A stretch of DNA of 64,000 bases from positions 61,785,475 to 61,849,474 of the forward strand of contig CM070877.1 in assembly GCA_036365515.1 (NCBI GenBank), read 5' to 3'. Positions 34,384 through 45,639 of the stretch are shown one piece after another (position 1 is the first letter of the stretch; each line of letters starts with the position of its first letter). This DNA comes from Torymus aiolomorphi (lineage: Eukaryota; Arthropoda; Insecta; Hymenoptera; Torymidae). Below the pieces are notes generated by a model that saw only the letters and a program-made list of their open reading frames with translations, was not told the DNA's origin and did no database searches. The position numbers were made by a program, and so were the translations under genes.

Positions 34384-34882
34384 TTAATTTAAAAGGCGCA
34401 GTAACGGAAAATACAAACTGTTTAATGATTTTACATCTTCTTTCTTATTGATATTGTTTTTATCGCATTTAATATGGATCACTTCAGATAGAGTGCGTTT
34501 TTTGTAGTTTGTTTCGTAATCTAAAATTTTACTATTTTTCCAGTCGAAGTCATGTGAGAATTTGTTCATATGTTGTTTTACTACTGCTTCTGGGTTATTA
34601 GTTTTTTGATGTTCTTTGATTCTCGTTTTTAGAGTACGTTTAGTTTTCCCTGTATATAAAGCTGGGCATGACTTACAGAAGAACTTATATACTAGGTTAG
34701 TCCGATCCCATTTATCGGTATGGTCTTTACCTAGTTTGATAACTGAGTTGAAACTTTTTTTAACTATGGGTAGAGCACAAAATTTGAAGGGTTTTAAAAT
34801 TGCTGCTATTTTTTCGTATTGGTCATTAAACGGTAAAGAGATGTAAGAGATAAATCTATTGTGTAATGGTATACTTTTTTGG
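34384..34882 (-). pseudogene. PLE-B inverted partial copy: linker and GIY-YIG region
   Basis: The reverse complement of 34384-34882 repeats the last third of the plus-strand ORF: ISYISLPFNDQYEKIAAIL, CALPIVKKSF, then the region of the GIY-YIG nuclease and the tail MNKFSHDFDWKNSKILDYE to LNSLYFPLLRLLN. It lacks the reverse transcriptase domain entirely. It preserves the C-terminal reading frame beyond the stop that ends the plus copy at 37435. Confidence 0.75.
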
Positions 34883-34898
34883 GGTTGTATAATAAATT

Positions 34899-34945
34899 AT
34901 AGCCTGAAGAGGTTGGCGGACCATGTCAACGAAACGTTGCACAAA
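34899..34945 (+). ncRNA. Hammerhead-like ribozyme motif, PLE-B upstream repeat
   Basis: TATAGC, CTGAAGA, G, helix II GTTG/CAAC around a long loop, GAAAC-GTT, GCAC. It lies in the repeat just 5' of the PLE-B ORF, so the same motif flanks the coding region on both sides. Confidence 0.65.
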
Positions 34946-35069
34946 TTTAAAGTAAAAACTTGTTTTTTCTTTTTAGCTGCCTCCTTCGGATTGATCCATT
35001 ATATTTCAAAATAAACAATTGGAGAGCAATATTCATATTTAACTCAACATACAAAGTCCTGGATCAGAA

Positions 35070-37437
35070 ATGGACTCAATAATATACAACCAAGGACAAT
35101 CTTTTTTCAACTACATTGAAAAATCCTATGGACTACAATCCAAACGACAACTAAAGGATTGGTGTAACTTAAACTATCAACTTGCGGAATCAATACCACA
35201 ACGCTGGTTTCTGTTAAGATGCAGATCCAAAGACATCATACCTCTACATATCTTCAACATAAGTAAGCGTTTTCGTACTTTATCGTTCAAGAGTCAAAAG
35301 TGTAGACAAAAACTTCAGAATACTGATAATCTGTTATCTCTTAAACTTCTAAATCTTGAAATTCGTGACATTCATTAACTTTCGCATCAATTCCCTGAAC
35401 AAATCAATATCAGCGCTACAAAATTTGATCATGCGACGTAATATTGACAGTGCAATCATAAATAAGTTCTTTAGATATACAGACAAAAAAGTTAATATCA
35501 TTTTAGCCAAACATAACACGAAGTTAAAAAAAAAATTTAAATTCTTATACAACAGATTATTGCAAATCTCAGAGCCAACTACATCGTCTACATCTTCCAA
35601 ACGTTTTTTCAAAAATATTACGAACGTACATATACCGACTGATGTAGTAGAAATAGTATCTTTAGGACCAAAATTTAGTATTAATGAAGAGATAGATAAA
35701 AAAGACATTATTGACACACTCAAAAACATTGAGTCTAGCTTAGACAACTCTGAATTACCTATTAGGAAAAAATCAGAAATTAGGGAAAAAATTGTATCTA
35801 ATTTAAAAATGGGCCTCAATAAACAAAAACACGTAAACTCGCAAGATAGAAATATGAAAATTAAGTTAAGAAAAACTAAAGATTTCATGAAAAGTAATCC
35901 TGACATATGGTTCACTACTTCTGATAAAGGCAATGTGACGGTCTGTTGACTTAAGACTGAATATTATATAAAAATGGAAAACCTACTATCTGACAAAACT
36001 ACGTATGAACATTTCAAAAAGAATCCTTTAAAAAAATTACAAACAGACACCTCTACGATTCTAAAAAATCTAAATGACAATAACTATCTACACACAAAAT
36101 TTCATAATAAAGCACTTTCCTGTACCAATACGACACTAGCAAAATGCTACGGTTTATCTAAGATACATAAAAAAAATGTACCATTTCGTCCAATAATTTC
36201 ATTGATCAACAGTCCGGCCCATTGTTTAGCTAAAATAATTTACAATGAGATTAAACATTCTATAAAAATATCCGCATCTCACATCAATAACAGCTTACAT
36301 TTAAAACAAAAATTAGAATCAGTTATTATTCCAGATGACTATATACTACTCTCTTTAGATATCATCTCTTTATTTACAAACATACCACTACAGTTAGTAT
36401 TAGATAGCCTAGACAGAAGATTTGAATATGTACATAACAAATGTAAAATTCCTTTTCACGACATAGTTACTTGAACAAAATTTTTGTTTTCTAATACTTT
36501 TTTCTCGTTCAATAATAAGTTTTATCGACAAGCTGAAGGTACACCTATGGGTTCTCCCATTTCACCCTTATTCGCAGATACGGTGTTAGATGACTTAGAA
36601 ATAAATTGTCTAAAAAACTTAGAAGATAACTATAACGTGAAACCTCTCTTTTATTTCTGTTACGTAGATGATACCCTTATGTGTATTGAGAAAAAACATA
36701 TCGATCTAGTTATAAATATCTTTAATTCATACAATAAACGTTTACAATTTACGTATGAACTTGAACAAGACAAAAAAATCAACTTTCTAGATATTTCCTT
36801 AATTCGTCACAATAATTATATTATTACAGATTGGTTTAACAGACCCACCTCTTCCGGTAGATTGATTAATTATCTCTCCAACCATCCCACTCAACAAAAA
36901 ATAAACATAGTCTATAACCTGGTCGATAGGGCTATTTCTCTTTCACACAAACAATTTCATAACAAAAATCTAAAAATGGTCAATCAAATCCTAAGAGACA
37001 ATAATTACCCTAACAAATTTATCAACCGTCATACACGTATTAGGATGCACACAATTAAACATAAACAACCCCAAAAAAGTACATCATTACACAATAGATT
37101 TATCTCTTACATCTCTTTACCGTTTAATGACCAATACGAAAAAATAGCAGCAATTTTAAAACCCTTCAAATTTTGTGCTCTACCCATAGTTAAAAAAAGT
37201 TTCAACTCAGTTATCAAACTAGGTAAAGACCATACCGATAAATGGGATCGGACTAACCTAGTATATAAGTTCTTCTGTAAGTCATGCCCAGCTTCATATA
37301 CAGGGGAAACTAAACGTACTCTAAAAACGAGAATTAAAGAACATCAAAAAACTAATAACCCAGAAGCAGTAGTAAAACAACATATGAACAAATTCTCACA
37401 TGACTTCGACTGGAAAAATAGTAAAATTTTAGATTAA
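35070..37437 (+). pseudogene. PLE-B reverse transcriptase/GIY-YIG polyprotein
   Basis: Segments in order: 35070-35378 (first frame); 35356-35949 after a frameshift near 35365; an in-frame TGA at about 35947; 35974-36474; another stop at about 36472; 36484-37437. The N-terminal part is basic and ends FTTSDKGN. RT blocks are CYGLSKIHKK, PFRPIISLINSP, LLSLDIISLFTNIPL, GTPMGSPISPLFADTVLDD and the catalytic CYVDDTLMC. A linker leads to GIY-YIG: LVYKFFCKSCPASYTGETKR, TLKTRIKEHQK. The total of about 790 codons is the normal size for the family. Only four lesions separate it from an open frame, so it is one of the better-preserved elements here. Confidence 0.9.
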
Positions 37438-37763
37438 AAACAAACTACAAAAAATGCACTCTATCTGAAATAATCCATATTAAATGCGATAAAAACAATA
37501 TCAATAAGAATGAAGATGTAAAATCATTAAACAGTTTGTATTTTCCGTTACTGCGCCTTTTAAATTAATACTATGCATCGCTCTGTTTATTTTTGGCCTT
37601 GTTTGTAAATACAAGGATCTTACGACTATAAATACGAATGTACACCACTGTATTGCTTACATTGACGTTATGTGCTAGGTAAAATAAGGTATATACTATT
37701 CCTTTATACAAGTGATAGTTCTTTTTTTATATATTGTAATTAAAAACCTTTTTGTTAATAAAT

Positions 37764-37811
37764 TATAGCCTAAAGAGGTTGGCGAACTATGCCAACGAAA
37801 CGTTGCACAAA
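37764..37811 (+). ncRNA. Hammerhead-like motif with core mutation, PLE-B downstream repeat
   Basis: TATAGC, CTAAAGA, G, helix II GTTGGC/GCCAAC (perfect), GAAAC-GTT, GCAC. The G-to-A change in the CUGA box (G5) would be expected to abolish cleavage. Confidence 0.6.
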
Positions 37812-38032
37812 TTTAAAGTAAAAACTTGTTTTTTCTTTTTACCTGCCTCCTTCGGATCGATCCATTACATTTCAAAATAAACAATTGGAGAGCAATATTC
37901 ATATTTAACTCAACATATATAAATATATCTCTCTCTCATTTTCGTAAGTAATCAAAACAAGCCAACGTGTAAATACAAATCAAGACCATTATACCTATAT
38001 AAAGTGATGAATCCCTAACGTTCTTATCACCG

Positions 38033-38224
38033 CTAAAATGTAGCTGGATAATTTTTTTTCCCTTTACAATCAAATTTATTAAAAATTCTATTCAATCTTT
38101 TATAATGACTATTTAAAAATTGCGTGTCTTCCTGTCTGTTGATTGTGTTGTCAATAAAGTTAATATGCAGCATTTCAGATATACGTCGTTTTTCTCTGTT
38201 ACTTTCTCTATCTAATATTTGCAC
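38033..38224 (-). pseudogene. PLE-C C-terminal fragment
   Basis: Sixty-three codons match the extreme C-terminus of the other Penelope-like proteins here: QILDRESNREKRRISEMLHI, then NTINRQEDTQFLNSHYKRL, a basic end and a stop. PLE-A has ISEMLHINIYNNTMNKIEDT at the same place. Everything upstream (RT and most of GIY-YIG) is missing. The fragment abuts the inverted tail at 38221, so the copy is 5'-truncated at the inversion junction. Confidence 0.7.
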
Positions 38225-38905
38225 CCTGGGTTGATCATCACCATTGTTTCTTAATATTATTAATTCATTATGGAGGATGAATATAACAGCAATTATTCGT
38301 ATATTTTAATTTATATATGCCGGATCGCGTACATATGCCTCGTGCATTTCTGCGGTATAACATATGTATGTATATTATACACATCTGTATTTTACTTTAC
38401 TATTTTTACTGTGAACATGGTAATGTATGTAAAGTGAACTGGTTTAAATAAATAAATAGATAAATATTTAAAACAGGATACATCCCACATGTTGAGTATG
38501 TCCCAGCGTTACTATAAAAATAATAAATTTTCTTACAAAGATTAAAATTTACAAATAAATTTTACTCCGTGTAATGAATCAACTAATATTTAATATGTTT
38601 TTGTTAGCAGTATGGAAGAACACTGATATTTCATATTACATTTCGTATGACTTTAGATCTAGACAACACTATCGCTGCTGTCCTTTCAATACCACACTTA
38701 TGTTTAACGAATAATAGGTGAACCATTACTATAAAATTTTGCTTGCCTGGCCTAGTATCTTATTAAAGTGAATGTCAACTTGACATATTTTAATTGTGAA
38801 TGATTGATGGAAAATTATTTAGTTATAATAAGAACATTTAAGAGTTTATAAAATTCCTCATAATTTGTACGGTGTGTTTTGAATTGTTCGTATAAGTATG
38901 ATTAA

Positions 38906-39275
38906 GGCCATGTGAAACCGTGAATTTCATCATTTTTTAAATCAACATTTAAGCGTTTATTCGGAAAACAAATTTTGTCAAGCGCTTCGTACACATAAAC
39001 TCTATATCCAGGAATTTTTTTGAGTGATTCGATTAGCATTTTCGTTAGATATACTCGTTTGAAAAGTAGGTCAATTGCAGATTCCTACTTACGGACAGTA
39101 CGGTTTTTATTTAATTAAATAAATTCTCATATTTTTTTTTTTTTTTTTTTTTTTTTAAACACGTTTGTCAAGCGCTCCGTATATGTTAATACTATACTCA
39201 GATTTTTTTTATGATTCTATTGGTATTTTCATGAGATGTACTCGTTTGAAAATTATGTCGGTATTTAACATCACC
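38906..39275. mobile_element. Insertion of about 370 bp at TTAA
   Basis: TTAAGG at 38902-38907 and 39276-39281 flanks a segment absent from the equivalent place at 17592-17600, where ATTAAGGAAG is uninterrupted. The segment contains two direct repeats 190 bp apart (GTCAAGCGCTTCGTA at 38977, a close variant at 39167) and a T-run of about 30 at about 39131-39156. The TTAA target suggests piggyBac-type mobilisation, but terminal inverted repeats are weak (GGCCATGTG / GGTGATGTT). Confidence 0.6.
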
Positions 39276-39291
39276 TTAAGGAAGATGAAAA

Positions 39292-39400
39292 AATTGGACA
39301 TTAGACGAACTATACTGGATACGCTAGTTTATTCCAGCCTGGTGCTAGGCTGGAATAAACTAGCGTATCCAATATAGTTTGTCCGATGTCCAATTTTTTC
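39292..39400 (+). repeat. Near-perfect hairpin, second copy
   Basis: Arms of about 49 bp around a short GGTGCT loop. Four mismatches separate the arms. It is homologous to 17627-17725. Confidence 0.75.
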
Positions 39401-39770
39401 AATTTCCTGCCTTATAATCTGTAAGTTTATACTAATAAATTTTTACTAGAACTATCAGTATAATAATGATGCAGTAGCATCCGTATCATCAGTAGTAAAG
39501 CCCTACAAAATGCCAATGCTCTTTCATATTTATCCCTCGTGTCATAAGCATATAAGACTAAGCTACATTAATTGCATTTTAGCTTATTTTCCTAAGGTAC
39601 ATTATTCTTGAAAAAAAAGATTGAATATCAATTGATTTAGTACAAGACCATAGAAAGCATTTATATTTATTGCCAATTCACATATATTTATAAAATAACT
39701 TCACATATATTAAAGAGTATTGACATGTGCGTGTCTTGAGGTGTAACAAGTCATTCTGATTTTTTTTAAT

Positions 39771-40799
39771 TTAATATTTATGATTTGCAAGTATCTATAT
39801 ATAAAAGCATAAGTTATTGTTGTATAAGTTACAGCAAAAGAGCAATAAATTTAGAACAATATAATATTTATTACATCGAGTTTCTCATAATTCAGAGGTA
39901 TGTGATAAAATAATTAAGTAGCACTTGTACATATCACTGCAAACCATATATATCAAATTAAAAAGGACAGTTCGGATAATTTTAACTCAGGTGTGTTAAA
40001 CACGCTAGTGTTCTGTGTATGTGTGTGCTGGGGACCCAGGGTACGCAAACCCTATTCCACAGTTTTCGCCGACGCCTATCAACCATTGAGAACACGAGAG
40101 CGCGCTCGATACCAGCCTCGCGTGCTTTTGATATCGTGGGTCGGCGTCGAGTAGCGCGAGCCCGTGCCTCGTTAAACCTCGTCACATCTTTCTCTTTTCT
40201 GCCATTAATTGTTGTCGTCGAGAAAATTGTAAGTACCGTACCTAGTAAATACATTATCAGTATTAAATAATGTTTTCTCTACAAATGTTTCATTAAACTA
40301 TTATTTTTATAAACATTATTAAATTGCTAAATAATGTATTATAATTTATAACTTATATAAATTCATAACTTACATAAATTTTTAATAACATATATAAATT
40401 TATAACAAGTTATAAATACAGCAGAATATATTTTAGATTCTGGAAGAAATCCTTATTAAGTATTCCTACAGAAAAGGTCGTATAATGAAAGAAATTTTTT
40501 TTGGGAATTCTTTTCCGGTCGGGAGTTGTAATTTTGACGCGCCATTCGGGACTTAGTTTTTGCGCGAACAACTGTATCATAAAAAAGACGAAAAACGTCT
40601 TTCTTTTGTTACATTCAATTAGTTTTTTTCTAGAATTAGTGGTTTTCTAGAATTAACACGTTTTTAATCATTATTTGTGATATTTATTTGTCTTAAAAAT
40701 ATGTTAGGAAAAAATTTTCTAAGTCGCCAAAAATCACCTGAGATTTTGGCATGAGAAATCAGGTGAGAACTCAGGTGATTTCTCACCTGATGTTTTTCA
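39771..40799. other. Unassigned sequence
   Basis: A GC-richer island at about 40020-40200 gives antiparallel ORFs of 83 and 90 codons with no domain I recognise. The remainder is AT-rich. At 40740-40800, AATCAGGTGAGAA/TTCTCACCTGAT form a short palindrome next to the LINE fragment. Confidence 0.4.
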
Positions 40800-41711
40800 G
40801 TAGGGTATGACATAAGAATGACTAGAAACAAAAAGCAGCTGACTCTTTTGCTTTTATTTGACTTTAGTAAAGCATTCGATACGATCTCACCACCAAAATT
40901 ACTCACCAAGCTCGTCTCTTAAGGTTCTCCAGATCGGCACTCCTGTGAATTGCATCATATTTTCAAGGTAGAGCACAGAAGGTCGTTACAAATAAAGAAG
41001 TAATTCAGATTACCTAGAAACTAGTCTAAGAGTTCCACAGGGTTCCGTTCTGGGCCCTCTTCTATGTTGCCTCTATGTCAATGACTTCCGAAACATACTA
41101 GGAAAAAGCACAGTGAAACACATATTTTACGCGGATGATCTCCAGATCTACCTGCATACCATCAAGGACAAGATTCTGTAGAGCATTGCCCGACTATCCG
41201 AAGTAGCAAAACTTGTGTCTGGGTGGGCGGAGGGGGCTGACCTTCATCATGGCACCGGCAAAACTAAAGCAATTCTTTTTAACTCTAAGATGGGTGACAT
41301 CGTAAATGTCATGAGTTTACCTGGTGTCGAGATGCAATCTGGAGTCCTCATCCCTTTCGGTAGCTAGGTTGTGAGTCTCGAAGTTACGTTGCTAAAAAAG
41401 TGAATAAAGCCCTGTATAACTTGCGGTTTATCGGAGCATGTACCTCCGAGACTCTACGCAAGCGGTTAGTCGAGCCGTTAGTTCAGCATCTTAGCTACTG
41501 TGCTGTAGCGTACTTAGACACTACGAAAGAAGAGTTGATAAGACTACAACGACTCCATAATTCATATATGATCGACGCCTTTGGAGTCAGAAGGGACGTG
41601 CATATCACTCCTTATTGTGAGAAGCTAGGTTGGCTCCGCATTGAACCTAGAATGCAGTATCACGAAGCATTATTAATGTACAAAGCACTACGCTTGGATG
41701 AGCCGAGTTAA
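40800..41711 (+). pseudogene. LINE reverse transcriptase fragment
   Basis: The RT core is recoverable across several frames: LLFDFSKAFDTI (motif A, about 40850-40885), VPQGSVLGPLL (motif B, about 41035), FYADDLQIYLH (motif C, about 41125), then KTKAILFNSK. The last 103 codons (41400-41711) are open: NKALYNLRFIGACTSETLRK, HLSYCAVAYLD, RLQRLHNSYMIDAFGVRRD, HITPYCEKLGWLRIEPR, LLMYKALRL. This is the usual C-terminal region of insect non-LTR elements. The endonuclease and ORF1 are absent. Stops and frameshifts before 41400 make it non-functional. Confidence 0.8.
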
Positions 41712-41830
41712 TTTAGCTGCCTTTTTCTCCCATTATAAACCTAGTTTTAGTTACTATCAGATTGTAATTTTAAGCTCTATAAGACTTGGCTGTCAGACCC
41801 AATTCCTGTGATACTTAGATATGTACATGT

Positions 41831-43445
41831 TGTCACGGGGTGGATTTTCGGGCTAAGGCACATTTCACCTGCGTACCTTAGCGGTTCAATTCCATATCTC
41901 TCGGTTCAACTCCCAGAGATATAATAGCCAGATTAGGTAACAGACGCTACAACGTCGTGCAATGTTAACCTAATCTGGTTACTTACCGTGCAACACGCAA
42001 GTCGAAGACTTGCGCTTTGTTTCTCACCAGTGACTCGAACTCTCCTCTCGTTCACTGGTTCGTGTGCCGGCTGCTTAGATGTAACGAAACGTATTCTCTT
42101 ACGTAACGACCGCGGAGGCGTCGGGGAGCGGGAAATGACTAAGGTCGCGAAATGATAACTCGAGTGGTTAAAGTTAATAACAAAAGACTATGGTTTATTA
42201 AATAAAAGGATAAATGAGTTGAATGAATAATTAATAATTTAGACAGTGGAATTTTCACGTTGAAATAGGTCAATTTCCCTACCTAACGGTGCGCCAGCAC
42301 GTTATCTCAGACGTCAGCTGTCTCGAGGGCTGACGTCACGCTCGCGGTAATATACGCTGTGTACGCACGGTAACATAAGCCTCGCGTCTACAGTAATATA
42401 CGTAGCGTACTCATCGTCTACGCGAGTGAGAGAGCGGTCGCGCTCGCGTGTTGCGACACACACACACACACACTTAACATAGCCTGAGAGAGAACAGGCT
42501 ACTAACGCATGTCGTCTGCGCACTTCTTATGCGCACTTGCCGATTACAAACTGCCGGCAAGCTAAATCATTGTCGGTGACCTTCTAAGGTCGATGACCCG
42601 AGCCTGTGCTCTCTCTACGCTCGCTCTCTCCGCACAAGAACGCCTATTCGGGGCCGCTGTCCAGGTGGCGACGAGCCTGGACAAACGGTTACGCGTACTT
42701 GCTCGCGACGCGGTTGATACGTGCAGGCTTACCGCTATTGTAAGTTAGATTCATACGGTGTGGCCTAGGTTTCTCGCAAGCATCTTCGCTGCTAAGCTGG
42801 CTTCATTGTATCGCCTCTCGTGATACTCTCTGCTGCTTTCGTGCCAGGCGAACATGCTTACTGCACTAGGATGTTGCTAGTTCGGGAGTACGACAGGTAG
42901 TTCTAGCCTGTCGCACTATCTCTGAGCTCTCCTCGTGTTTCCGTCGAAAGTACGGTATAAGACATTTCGCGGATCACGATAGTGGCCTCAGGATGCATCA
43001 CGTATGCACTCCTGAGGTTACAACTATCAAACACTTCACAATTATCGCGGAAAACGCGATATCACCGCGAACTCACTATCGCGCGCGTCTCTGTCCGAAG
43101 ATAACAACAACATTGATGCCGATCGCGTCTGTCCCGGTATCTTCGTCATGCTCTCGATACAGCTCCAATACTGCATCGAGGTGCCATCTAACGTTCGTTA
43201 CTGCGAACATATATATTGCCGATTTATTATCGACGTCGGTACGGCAGGCCGTGACAATGTACAGTATTAATATAACGAGAAACTTGAAAGTATTTTTTCT
43301 ACCTGTGATAATTTTATATAGAGTATGATTAGCACCTGCTGTGATGTGTCTTAAATTTTTTTTTTTTTTTTTTTTTTCATTATACTTTTGACCTGCTGTT
43401 CTCAATATTACTTCTGACTCATGCACAGTGCTAACAGCAAGGTAG

Positions 43446-43503
<58 letters not shown>

Positions 43504-44096
43504 CAGCTTCGGCTGCCAAGTTCAATTCAAGTGCATTTCGCGCTACCTCCATAAAGTCTCGGAGTATGCGTAGTTGTTTGCAGTTTCTTGTCGAGCTTCA
43601 TACTCCTCAGCGCGAACACTTCTTTTGGTTAATAAACCGCATTCTATTTTATCTTAACTATTCGAGTCACGTGTTTTATGTGCGAGAATCCGTCTCCTTT
43701 ATTCCCGAATACTGCTCTCTCCGTTTTCATAGCTGCAGCTAGCCGAGTGCAGAGTGTCCTGAAGGAACATGGGCAACGGGAGTAAGTAAGTTAAAAGTCG
43801 CTTAGGTTACCCTGAGTGACGTTGTACAGGGTAGCGTCAAGGCAAGGTTAGGTAGCAGCAAGGCGCTGCCCCCCCTCTCCTCCCGCAGCGGCGCGCGAGC
43901 ATCGCCGACAGTAGCTCATGCGCGTGCAGACGACACTATTGCGTTATTGGCGTGCACTATTGGCGTTCTACAATAGCCACCTAGCGCGGCTGTGCCTGTC
44001 CGAGTCTCCGCGCCGCTGACGTAGCTCAGCTGCGTATATTACCGCTCAACCCCCAAAGAGGGATTGATACCCTCTCCTAACTACACCCAGTTACAA
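41831..44096 (+). repeat. Candidate long LTR of the following Gypsy element
   Basis: It begins TGTCACGGGGTGG and ends GTTACA, immediately before ACTGGCGTCCATACGTA, which looks like a primer-binding site. An AATAAACCG polyadenylation-like site lies near 43630, and Gypsy coding debris follows downstream. The region is CpG-rich, unlike its neighbours, and holds (CA)n at about 42459-42471, a T-run near 43356-43378 and (GA)n at about 43448-43500. A length of about 2.3 kb would be long for an LTR. No second copy is in the window, so this is tentative. Confidence 0.35.
43448..43500. repeat. (GA)n microsatellite
   Basis: About 53 bp of pure GA. The antisense ORF reading SLSLSL is a by-product. Confidence 0.95.
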
Positions 44097-44730
44097 CTGG
44101 CGTCCATACGTACTGGGTGAGCACAATTAGATTAGGGAACAGATGATTTTGTGAATAATAGGTAATTTGCGAAACAGGTCGAGACTCGCGTTGCGGGAAT
44201 TATTTTATTGTTAAATGTGTGTGCAAGGTATACCAACTAGTGGCTTTCAACCTCGCCTCGAGGTAAAATACCCGGCCTGCACGTAATGAACTAGTTAGAC
44301 TAGTTTTAAATAGGAACATTGCATGTAACATGCCGAGCAATTGTTAGGTAAACATTATTTGTTAATAATTTATTATATTATTTATGAATTATGTATTACA
44401 AATTACGATTTGTTAACTATTTATAGGAATTTGGCATTGATACGTGCATACGTGAATTCCCTTGCGCACACACCTTGTGAGCGACAGTCTCATGGCGTAT
44501 AAGAGCCAGAAAGCCGTGGAGGATTGGGCGTTGTCACTCTCTCAAAGCGAGCCTATTTCGAAATTTGCACAGGCTGAGTAAGTAAGTGTTGGGCATTTAC
44601 GCAGCACAAGACTTCCACGAATCGGTGAGGCCGGTCGAGGCAATCTCCCGGCAAAAATTGCTAAGACAGGATTTCTTGCGAAGACTTGACATAGCTCAAG
44701 ACGGCTCTTTCGTACAAGCATCCAAGTAGG

Positions 44731-45600
44731 ATGTACACCCACTGGAGATGGCCACCCACGCAAGGGACGGAGATGGCCGTGACAGATTATATCACCAGCC
44801 TTATCGCGATTATCAGGAAGATATTATCTCCCACCAGTTTAGAACAACAACTGAATCAGCTGTTACGACCGCAGTTACAGGCGACGGTTCGTAGGTTAGA
44901 ATTTAGCACCGTAGGAGGGCTACTTGAGCTGGCAGTATACACGGAGCAAACAATTGAAAATTCGAAGACGTTTCGACCTCCGCTACTGCCAGCGTCTGCT
45001 CTACTGCCTGAAATGGCATATAAGCCGATCCCAAACACCGACGCGCCAAGAAAGCCTAGAGGCGATGCTAAGGGTAGAAAAGTAGTTTTCTTCAAGCCAG
45101 AGGTAGCATATCTGGGCTTCTTGGTCAAGCGGGACGGCACGAGACCGAACCCGTCGAAAGTGGAGCCTATCAGTAATTACCCGCAGCCACAAAACTTGAA
45201 GCAGCGAAGAAGAATCAGAGATACGAGTGGCTAGACGGGGAGCAGAGCGCCTTCAAGCTGCTGAAGGCGATGAATATGATCGCTCCTGTCTTGCATCGCC
45301 CTGATCCGAACGGCCTTTACATCGTGCAGGCGAATGCTAGCGATGTAGGCCTGGGGGCAATGCCGCTACAAGAAGTAGAAAGTCGAGAGTGAGTAATAGA
45401 GTTCGCGAGTTGTGTCTTAACGCCAGCGGAGTAAAATTACAGTGTCACCGAAAGAGAGTGCCTTGCGGTTGTATTGGTGATACAGAAGTTTCGACCCTAG
45501 ATCGAAGACTACGAGTTTAAAGTCGTAACAGACCACCGAAACCGATCGAACATCGAAAAGGCGCTTTGAACCACGTGAAATGACAAAGGAATGACGGCTT
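44731..45600 (+). pseudogene. Ty3/Gypsy gag-pol remnant with internal deletion
   Basis: The 44731-45234 ORF joins a gag-like segment (LNQLLRPQLQATVRRLEF, LLELAVYTEQTIEN) to the end of the RT (AYLGFLVKRDGTRPNPSKVE, ISNYPQP), so most of gag, protease and RT is deleted. The next frame reads into RNase H: AFKLLKAMNMIAPVLHRPDP, VQANASDVGLGAMPLQE (normally DASDxGLGA), then VIEFAS, NYSVTERECLAVVLVIQKF and DYEFKVVTDH. Several stops interrupt it. It is recognisable as errantivirus/Gypsy-type pol, but it is dead and heavily rearranged. Confidence 0.75.
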
Positions 45601-45639
45601 GCAGGACATTCAGATTACCATTAGGCCTCAATAATATTG

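Larger units (their letters stand above)
34075..37918. mobile_element. Penelope-like element PLE-B, near full length with inverted partial copy
   Basis: The plus-strand unit has direct repeats of a pseudo-LTR type at about 34888-35052 and about 37750-37918: a hammerhead-like motif, CTGCCTCCTTCGGAT, and CAATTGGAGAGCAATATTCA. They flank an ORF of about 790 codons. To its left, a minus-strand partial copy (34075-34882) gives an outward-facing tail. This direct-plus-inverted layout is characteristic of Penelope-like insertions. The flanks are AT-rich (ACATATTATATAT... / ...ACATATATAAATATAT), so a target duplication is possible but not secure. Confidence 0.85.
33437..38295. mobile_element. Penelope-like element PLE-C with nested PLE-B
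   Basis: This insertion in the LINE 3' UTR is bounded by the 15-bp direct repeat TTCGTATATTTTAAT at 33422-33436 and 38296-38310. Its two ends are inverted copies of the same tail (TTTGCACCCTGGGTTGATC, CACCATTGTTTCTTAATATT): minus orientation at 33437-33473, plus orientation at 38221-38262. The minus-strand copy has its ORF C-terminus at 38224-38033 and a hammerhead-like motif near 33512-33546. PLE-B interrupts it. A possible MITE at 33832-34054 and a (TA)n tract also lie inside. Confidence 0.8.
28889..38463 (+). mobile_element. CR1/Jockey-like LINE, interrupted by PLE-C and PLE-B
   Basis: The LINE body runs from about 28889 to 33436 and its 3' tail resumes at 38311, ending in an AAATAAATAGATAAAT-type microsatellite near 38463. 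The insertion 33437-38295 lies within its 3' UTR between two copies of TTCGTATATTTTAAT. The flanks at 28888 and 38463 are contiguous in the uninterrupted repeat copy at about 13460-13480 (minus strand), which supports the boundaries. Two ORFs are present and both carry disabling changes. Confidence 0.8.
38463..39770 (+). repeat. Repeat R / MITE arm, plus-strand copy
   Basis: Reverse complement of about 12640-13480. It contains CAACATGTTGAGTATG, CTTTCAATACCACACTTATG, TTGCCTGGCCTAGTATC and the end GAGGTGTAACAAGTCATTCT. It is interrupted by an insertion at 38906-39275 and carries the 100-bp hairpin at 39292-39400. Confidence 0.7.

Noticed and set aside
41880..41925. tRNA B-box-like GGTTCAATTCC and GGTTCAACTCC
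   Set aside because: No A box at suitable spacing and no cloverleaf. A tRNA-derived SINE is possible but not supported.
43076..43552. 158-codon minus-strand ORF with a long SLSL run
   Set aside because: Driven by the (GA)n tract; no conserved domain.
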